NCBI GenBank assembly: GCA_028276345.1
Contig: JAPYWM010000057.1
Span: forward strand, 1-7,433
Reading direction: 5' to 3'
From: Sphingobacterium sp.
GTDB lineage: Bacteria; Bacteroidota; Bacteroidia; SpSt-205
Length of the DNA stretch: 7,433 bases
The notes below the pieces were generated by a model. The model ran no database searches and was not told where the DNA came from. It saw only the letters and a program-made list of their open reading frames with translations. Shown here one piece after another: positions 5,496 through 7,433 of the stretch. Every line of letters begins with the position of its first letter. The first letter of the stretch is position 1. Made by a program: the position numbers and the translations under genes.

Positions 5496-6317
5496 ATGGA
5501 CTGGCAGGCGGCTTTCCACCACGTAGAAGAAGCCTGGACCCACCCCGACTACCTAAGGCTCCAACCTCACCAGAAAGCCATTGAGGCTATTATCGCTGCG
5601 CTGGACGAAGGGCAGCTGCGCGCCGCTTCCCCTAATGAAAACGAAGAGTGGATAGTCCATGAGCCCGTCAAAAAGGCCATCCTCCTGTACTTTCGCTACC
5701 GGCAAATCGAGAAAATTCACGACCCGCCCTTTCACTTCCAGGATAAGATTCCCCTCAAAACGAAATTTGCCCCTGGGATACGGGTAGTCCCGCCCGGCAC
5801 GGCGCGCTATGGCAGCTATTTAGCGCCAGGGGTCATCCTCATGCCTGGCTACGTGAATATCGGCGCCTACGTAGGGGAAAACACCATGATAGATACGTGG
5901 GCTACGGTGGGCTCCTGTGCGCAGATAGGGAGGGATGTTCATCTTAGTGGGGGCGTGGGTATTGGGGGTGTCTTAGAGCCGCCGCAAGCCCGGCCCGTCA
6001 TTATTGAGGATGGTGCTTTCATCGGGAGCCGAGCCATCATCGTAGAGGGCGTACGCGTGGGGAAAAAAGCCATCATCGGCGCTGGCGTCACGCTGACCGC
6101 CTCCATGCCTATCATTGATGTAACCGGGCCCGAACCCCGCGAATATCGGGGCTACGTACCCCCTTATGCGGTAGTTATCAGCGGCATGCGGCAAAAGACC
6201 TTCCCGGCAGGCACGTGGGGCACCCCCTGTGCCCTCATCATCGGCTGGCGTAAACCGGAGCATGACGACAAGCTCGCCCTCAATGCGCTTCTCCGCGAGC
6301 TGGATGTGCCTGTGTAG
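5496..6317 (+). CDS. dapD: 2,3,4,5-tetrahydropyridine-2,6-dicarboxylate N-succinyltransferase
   Basis: Transfers succinyl from succinyl-CoA to tetrahydrodipicolinate in the cytoplasm, the branch-defining step of the succinylase route to diaminopimelate and lysine. The 273 residues match the usual length of about 274. An alpha-helical N-terminal domain (1-100) is followed by a left-handed parallel beta-helix of hexapeptide repeats (about 105-205) containing the near-invariant MPGYVNIGAYVGENTMIDTW (116-135), ATVGSCAQIG (136-145) and HLSGGVGIGGVLEPPQA (149-165). Asp133 (IDTW) and Glu184 (VEGV) occupy the places of the proposed catalytic acids. The C-terminal part has the expected VPPYAVVISG (221-230). 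It starts 6 nt after the thioesterase stop, and its last 35 nt overlap the start of the next gene. With dapA in the same window, this organism appears to use succinylated intermediates for DAP synthesis. Confidence 0.95.
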   Translation: MDWQAAFHHVEEAWTHPDYLRLQPHQKAIEAIIAALDEGQLRAASPNENEEWIVHEPVKKAILLYFRYRQIEKIHDPPFHFQDKIPLKTKFAPGIRVVPPGTARYGSYLAPGVILMPGYVNIGAYVGENTMIDTWATVGSCAQIGRDVHLSGGVGIGGVLEPPQARPVIIEDGAFIGSRAIIVEGVRVGKKAIIGAGVTLTASMPIIDVTGPEPREYRGYVPPYAVVISGMRQKTFPAGTWGTPCALIIGWRKPEHDDKLALNALLRELDVPV

Positions 6318-6885
6318 TCTCGCCCTCGCCCAGCAAGGCTTCGGCCTGTCCTTCCAGGGGCGGTTCAACTACTTCACGGACACAGGCGAACCTGTGCCAC
6401 CGGGGTGGTTCTCCGATGGCGCCATCGGCCTCACCTACAAAAGCTACCGGTGGGGGGCGGGCTTCGAGACAGGCCTCACCTGGGTCTATAAAGGCGGCCC
6501 CCAGGAAGTGCGCCTGCCCCTTCTCAATAATGACTTCCGCCAGGGGCAGATAACCGCCTATAAAGCCGTAGAAGGCGCCTTTCGGTTTGGCCCCCGGTGG
6601 AAAGTCTTCTACCCCCGCACAGGCCTCGTAGGAGGGTACCGCTACCAGCAGCTCAACCTCTCCGACCCGCAAAGCGGCCGGCTACCTAATCCCTGGTATG
6701 CCACCCTCCCCCTGGGCCTCAGTATAGAACTGCCCACCAGCTTCGGGACGACAGGATTCAGCGCCTACTATGAGATCGGGCTGACCAACCACCTCAAACG
6801 CCCTGCTAACATAAGCGGCGCCTACGAGGGCACTAAACTGCGTCGCCTCACCTTTGAAATCCATGTGATGTGGGGGCGTCTGTAG
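6283..6885 (+). CDS. Predicted small outer-membrane beta-barrel protein, function unknown
   Basis: I do not recognise a specific family. The 200-residue product starts with a plausible signal peptide (MRFSASWMCLCSLALA, cleavage likely before Gln17). The mature part is alternating hydrophobic/polar strands rich in Gly and Tyr/Trp/Phe, for example FSDGAIGLTYKSYRWGAGFE (43-62), GLVGGYRYQQLNL (114-126) and FSAYYEIGLTN (159-169). It ends in RRLTFEIHVMWGRL, which looks like a closing barrel strand; about 8 strands would fit this length. The ATG at 6283 is preferred: a GTG at 6229 adds Ser-rich residues before the signal peptide, and an ATG at 6304 leaves no charged N-region. This places the first 35 nt inside dapD in another frame, implying translational coupling to dapD. 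Codon use resembles its neighbours. There is no clear functional connection with lysine synthesis. Confidence 0.7.
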   Translation: MRFSASWMCLCSLALAQQGFGLSFQGRFNYFTDTGEPVPPGWFSDGAIGLTYKSYRWGAGFETGLTWVYKGGPQEVRLPLLNNDFRQGQITAYKAVEGAFRFGPRWKVFYPRTGLVGGYRYQQLNLSDPQSGRLPNPWYATLPLGLSIELPTSFGTTGFSAYYEIGLTNHLKRPANISGAYEGTKLRRLTFEIHVMWGRL

Positions 6886-6920
6886 CCACCTTCCCCCTAT
6901 CCGATCCCCCGGCCCAGGGG

Positions 6921-6936
6921 AATTTCGTAATTTCGT
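6921..6936 (+). repeat. Two tandem copies of AATTTCGT upstream of glmS
   Basis: Positions 6921-6928 and 6929-6936 are identical 8-mers lying directly before the glmS start. The second copy supplies most of the presumed -7 box. The repeat may be slippage-derived or a regulator half-site pair; its AT-richness stands out in a GC-rich window. Confidence 0.5.
6928..6935 (+). promoter_or_regulatory. Probable Bacteroidota -7 box for glmS
   Basis: TAATTTCG matches seven of eight positions of the TAnnTTTG pattern (C replaces the last T) and ends 5 nt before the ATG at 6941. The spacing is like that of the other promoters in the window, which is the main support for this weaker match. Together with the 55-nt gap after the barrel gene it suggests glmS is separately transcribed. 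Confidence 0.45.
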
Positions 6937-6940
6937 TTCA

Positions 6941-7433
6941 ATGTGCGGAATCGTCGCTTATACAGGGTCGCAGCCCTGTGCTAATCTCCTGCTGGACGGT
7001 CTCAAGCGCTTAGAGTACCGGGGTTATGACTCGGCGGGCATTGCTTTGATTACACCCACGGGCGAGTTTTTCCTGCGCAAGCAGAGCGGCAAAGTCTCCA
7101 CCCTTCGGGAAGCAATCGGTAACACCGCCCCCCTTGCTTATGCTGGTATCGCCCATACACGCTGGGCTACCCACGGCGCCCCTACCGACCATAACGCCCA
7201 CCCGCATCTGAGCTTCGACGGGGAAATCGTCCTCGTCCACAACGGCATCATCGAAAACTACGAGCACCTCAAAGGCCGCCTTACAGAAAAGGGGATCCCT
7301 TTCACCAGTGACACCGATACCGAAGTCTTGTGCAACTGGATCGCTTACACCGCCGCAGAAAATCCCGCGCTCTCTTGGCCGGAGATCCTCCGGAAGGCAT
7401 TTCAACACGTAGAGGGGACGTTTGGGGTAGCGA
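6941..7433 (+). CDS. glmS: Glutamine--fructose-6-phosphate aminotransferase (isomerizing), N-terminal part
   Basis: Makes glucosamine-6-phosphate from fructose-6-phosphate and glutamine in the cytoplasm, the entry step to UDP-GlcNAc for peptidoglycan and LPS. The frame stays open to the window end, giving 164 codons of an expected roughly 610; only the glutaminase domain is present. The sequence begins MCGIVAY, so after Met removal Cys2 becomes the N-terminal nucleophile. It continues with LEYRGYDSAGIAL (24-36), HTRWATHGAPTDHNAHPH (72-89), which includes the glutamine-binding Arg74, the oxyanion-hole HNGIIENY (100-107), and SDTDTEV (123-129). These distinguish GlmS from other Ntn amidotransferases such as PurF and AsnB. 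The two SIS domains that carry the isomerase should lie beyond 7433. No glmS ribozyme fits in the 55-nt upstream gap, in line with its restriction mainly to Firmicutes. Confidence 0.95.
   Translation, partial: MCGIVAYTGSQPCANLLLDGLKRLEYRGYDSAGIALITPTGEFFLRKQSGKVSTLREAIGNTAPLAYAGIAHTRWATHGAPTDHNAHPHLSFDGEIVLVHNGIIENYEHLKGRLTEKGIPFTSDTDTEVLCNWIAYTAAENPALSWPEILRKAFQHVEGTFGVA

Noticed and set aside
6229..6282. GTG start for the small barrel gene
   Set aside because: It would add 18 Ser/Thr-rich residues before the signal peptide and extend the overlap with dapD to 89 nt.
6907..6935. Possible terminator hairpin (CCCC/GGGG) after the barrel gene
   Set aside because: The stem is only 4 bp, is not followed by a run of T residues, and abuts the glmS -7 box; too weak to call.
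6886..6940. glmS ribozyme or other riboswitch upstream of glmS
   Set aside because: The gap is 55 nt, too short for the ribozyme, has no matching core, and the probable promoter is within 13 nt of the start.
1..7433. Mobile elements, CRISPR arrays, tRNA or rRNA genes, defence or toxin-antitoxin systems
   Set aside because: No transposase-like frames, terminal repeats, spaced direct repeats or RNA gene signatures were seen; the window is almost fully occupied by ordinary housekeeping and envelope genes.

Overview
The window is a compact, GC-rich bacterial chromosome segment, almost certainly from a member of the Bacteroidota. Three lines of evidence agree. First, TAnnTTTG-type -7 promoter boxes, the Bacteroidota consensus, sit just upstream of nearly every transcription-unit start. 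Second, Shine-Dalgarno sequences are essentially absent. Third, all five predicted signal-peptidase-I substrates have Gln at the +1 position of the mature protein (the Bacteroidetes 'Q-rule'). Families typical of the phylum are present: an OstA-like protein, DUF4159, a DUF5777 barrel and YceI. No mobile element, RNA gene or CRISPR array is visible, and no gap between genes exceeds about 85 bases.

Left arm (1-2175, minus strand): a tight three-gene unit reads leftward. It encodes a secreted DUF4159 protein, an OstA/LptA-like periplasmic protein that overlaps it by 25 nt, and, 9 nt further on, the first 32 codons of a lipoprotein cut by the window edge. The unit looks cell-envelope related; the OstA-like member points to lipopolysaccharide transport, and the lipoprotein could be an LptC-type partner.

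Divergent intergenic region (2176-2258): 83 bases carry one Bacteroidota-type -7 box for each direction and an imperfect inverted repeat next to the dapA box.

Right arm (2259-7433, plus strand): dapA comes first (first committed step of diaminopimelate/lysine synthesis). It is followed by a three-gene cassette with its own promoter: a mono-haem cytochrome c lipoprotein, a DUF5777 outer-membrane barrel and a YceI-family periplasmic protein. The next unit is an acyl-CoA thioesterase, dapD (a later step of the same lysine/DAP pathway) and a small outer-membrane barrel-like protein whose start lies inside dapD. Last is the 5' part of glmS (glucosamine-6-phosphate synthase), cut by the window end. 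dapA, dapD and glmS all feed peptidoglycan (glmS also feeds amino-sugar and LPS precursors), and the left arm serves the outer membrane, so the segment has a general envelope-building theme interrupted by the cytochrome cassette.

Nothing here is clearly a new biological system. The most informative signals are the promoter boxes lying only 4-15 nt before start codons (probable leaderless or near-leaderless mRNAs), the uniform very short Q-rule signal peptides, the unusual LW-x-C lipoboxes, and the cytochrome/DUF5777/YceI cassette, whose joint function is not established.
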